NCBI RefSeq assembly: GCF_025699065.1
Contig: NZ_JAILWF010000003.1
Coordinates: 124,001 to 188,000 of the forward strand
Reading direction: 5' to 3'
Length of the DNA: 64,000 nucleotides
DNA from: Nitrosarchaeum sp.
Lineage (GTDB): Archaea; Thermoproteota; Nitrososphaeria; Nitrososphaerales; Nitrosopumilaceae
Shown here: positions 63,094-64,000 of the stretch, in pieces
Position numbering within the stretch: the first letter of the stretch is position 1
Layout of the letters: each line of letters starts with the position of its first letter
Program-made: the position numbers and the translations under genes
The notes under the pieces: generated by a model
Databases searched by the model: none
Told to the model about the DNA's origin: nothing
What the model saw: only the letters and a program-made list of their open reading frames with translations

Positions 63094-63215
63094 TATGATG
63101 TTGCTTCCATTGTTTTTTTGTTTTTCAAATGTGTTTTTTCATGGGTTAAAACATGTTCAAAAGTATCTATCCATCCTTCCCAATGAAATTTACAATCTTT
63201 GCAGTTATACTTCAA
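63093..63215 (-). CDS. Intact C2H2 zinc-finger microprotein (40 residues)
   Basis: Reads KYNCKDCKFHWEGWIDTFEHV then LTHEKTH: Cys-x2-Cys and His-x3-His of a classical single finger, then a basic tail. Start TTG at 63215 overlaps the TGA of the upstream 32-residue gene. Likely expressed by translational coupling in the microgene operon. Confidence 0.65.
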   Translation of the reverse strand: MKYNCKDCKFHWEGWIDTFEHVLTHEKTHLKNKKTMEATS

Positions 63216-63310
63216 TTTTGTTTTGTCTCTTTAGATTCTTTGAATGCGTTTACGTCATTAGATGTCTTTTTTTGGTTTCGTTGCAATTTTGCAAATAGTT
63301 TTTTTAACAT
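63212..63310 (-). CDS. First gene of the zinc-microgene operon, 32-residue basic peptide
   Basis: Reads MLKKLFAKLQRNQKKTSNDV and continues to KETKQN. Basic, amphipathic N-terminus. ATG at 63310 lies 25 bases after a TATA box (63332-63338), so it probably heads a leaderless transcript carrying all the following reverse-strand microgenes. Function unknown. Confidence 0.5.
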   Translation of the reverse strand: MLKKLFAKLQRNQKKTSNDVNAFKESKETKQN

Positions 63311-63331
63311 ACACACATAGGTCATATCTTA

Positions 63332-63338
63332 CATATAA
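63332..63338 (-). promoter_or_regulatory. TATA box of the zinc-microgene operon
   Basis: TTATATG on the reverse strand, about 25 bases before the ATG at 63310. Spacing fits the leaderless pattern seen elsewhere in the window. Confidence 0.5.
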
Positions 63339-63504
63339 GGCAAGGATTATGACAAAATGGATTTTCTTTCGTAGCTGAGTAGTCAATTCAGTCCTTCTTT
63401 TCAGATATGCAAACTCACACCACTACGATACTAGTAATATGTTGATTTTCTTTATAGGACTTCCTCAGAGTGGGTTAATTAAGACGAAATGACGTATGGA
63501 TGTT

Positions 63505-63603
63505 ATGAATACCATCTCATTCCATTGGCAAAAAACATGTATTGATTGCAAGAGAATACATTGCCAAAAGGGCTGTAACTGTGATTGTCATTGGAAACCC
63601 TAG
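63505..63603 (+). CDS. Cys/His-rich microprotein (32 residues)
   Basis: Reads MNTISFHWQKTCIDCKRIHC and continues QKGCNCDCHWKP: six Cys and three His, enough for two metal ions. A weak TATA (TTAATTAAG) lies near 63476-63484. It has a different frame from, and overlaps, a longer but motif-poor reading of the next gene. Confidence 0.55.
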   Translation: MNTISFHWQKTCIDCKRIHCQKGCNCDCHWKP

Positions 63604-63610
63604 ATGTATT

Positions 63611-63730
63611 TTGACATATCCGATTATAACTCAAGACACATGCCCACATGACGCAAAAGTAAAGATGGCAGGATATTCTGGAATGTATGAATGTACAAGA
63701 TGTCATAAATTTATTCGTGATGATAAGTAA
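63611..63730 (+). CDS. Small Cys/His zinc-binding protein (39 residues)
   Basis: From TTG 63611: TYPIITQDTCPHDAKVKMAG then MYECTRCHKFIRDD. CxH near the start and CxxCH near the end make one likely zinc site. The frame is open upstream to 63542, but that part overlaps the Cys-rich microgene, so I prefer the short form. Seven bases separate them. Confidence 0.5.
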   Translation: MTYPIITQDTCPHDAKVKMAGYSGMYECTRCHKFIRDDK

Positions 63731-63846
63731 AATTACAAATATTTTCCTACATTCTTTTGTTATTATGTATTCAATTCATAATTCTTAGTTTCTAATTATT
63801 TTCATGCCTATGTTTTTGTAGGGTGTCAATTCTTTTTACCTTAACT

Positions 63847-63863
63847 CTTACCTGGCGGACTCA
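63847..63863 (+). repeat. Right copy of tRNA-Ser 3'-end repeat (att-like)
   Basis: CTTACCTGGCGGACTCA, differing from 62589-62605 at one base. Just before it, 63819-63850 also loosely resembles 62659-62692 (TAGGG-GT...TTACC...ACTCTTAC). Between the two tRNA-end copies lie all the zinc microgenes. Confidence 0.5.
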
Positions 63864-63873
63864 TACTTTCCTG

Positions 63874-64000
63874 CTAAGATTTTTTCATTTTTTGAAATAG
63901 TTTAAACACTGTTTTTCCTATTTTGACTTGTTTTATAATTTTCAAACTAACTTTCAATATCTTAAATCCTACAAAAACAGGCATAAGTACAAGCATAATT
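63874..64000 (-). CDS. C-terminal part of a basic, hydrophobic protein, cut by window edge
   Basis: The reverse frame ends at TAG 63874 and reads VFVGFKILKVSLKIIKQVKI...FQKMKKS, a basic amphipathic helix set. An in-frame ATG lies at 63996, so it could be a 40-residue peptide or the tail of a longer protein beyond base 64000. No family can be named. Confidence 0.35.
   Translation of the reverse strand, partial: IMLVLMPVFVGFKILKVSLKIIKQVKIGKTVFKLFQKMKKS

Overview
The window reads as a chromosomal segment of an ammonia-oxidising archaeon of the Nitrososphaerota (Thaumarchaeota), close to Nitrosopumilus/Nitrosarchaeum. The base composition is AT-rich. Archaeal information genes (SMC, FEN-1, Alba, Dpo4-type polymerase, deoxyhypusine synthase, proteasome beta, PUA and TrmI proteins) sit beside group-typical genes: CdvA, CofE, an SbtA/SbtB bicarbonate module, ergothioneine genes, and exported proteins with the IPxWIRNNAKWW and YVDRYNNEPSYKKWF repeat motifs. 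Many genes start with TTG or ATG about 25 bases after a TATA box, so leaderless transcription looks common. The organism assignment is an inference from gene content; no rRNA gene is present.

Layout. 0-5.3 kb: partial DinB polymerase, an Alba protein with a repeat tail at its N-terminus, LysE exporter, PAC2 protein, deoxyhypusine synthase, zinc ribbon, Hsp20 with a palindrome beside its TATA box. 5.3-17.5 kb: VOC protein, epimerase-like protein, myo-inositol phosphate synthase, SMC, an orphan oligopeptide-type ABC ATPase, egtD convergent with proS-egtB. 17.6-25.3 kb: HAD phosphatase, cofE, PHP protein, TusA plus cysteine synthase, sbtA-sbtB, thioredoxin reductase. 25.3-30.9 kb: putative metallopeptidase, Thi4, sulfite reductase plus rhodanese, TPR protein. 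30.9-35.4 kb: a collagen-like protein with 121 perfect Gly-X-Y triplets and a likely 7-bp frameshift at its 5' end, two exported proteins, an H1-like basic protein. 35.6-42.3 kb: DRG-type GTPase, several microproteins, SPFH protein, phosphoglycolate phosphatase plus argS. 42.3-52.0 kb: trmI, nnrD, M20 peptidase, DoxX, a proteasome beta subunit lacking Thr1, PUA protein plus homoserine dehydrogenase, MsrB, a double-domain ThyX-like protein. 52-62.5 kb: paired hairpins, TerC transporter, a large NHL/FN3 exported protein, CdvA, acetyl-CoA synthetase, PAS protein, FEN-1. 62.5-64 kb: tRNA-Ser(CGA) and a compact cluster of tiny Cys/His proteins, bracketed by a second copy of the tRNA 3' end.

Together the genes cover inorganic-carbon uptake (SbtAB), sulfur assimilation and sulfur transfer (sulfite reductase, rhodanese, TusA, cysteine synthase, Thi4), redox protection (ergothioneine, thioredoxin reductase, MsrB), chromosome and cell division (SMC, Alba, H1-like, CdvA) and cell-surface structure. 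The most unusual parts are the zinc-finger micro-island next to tRNA-Ser, the collagen-like gene and its frameshift, the double ThyX with split motifs, and two extracellular-protein genes with perfect 99- and 108-bp internal duplications, both at a 147-bp period.
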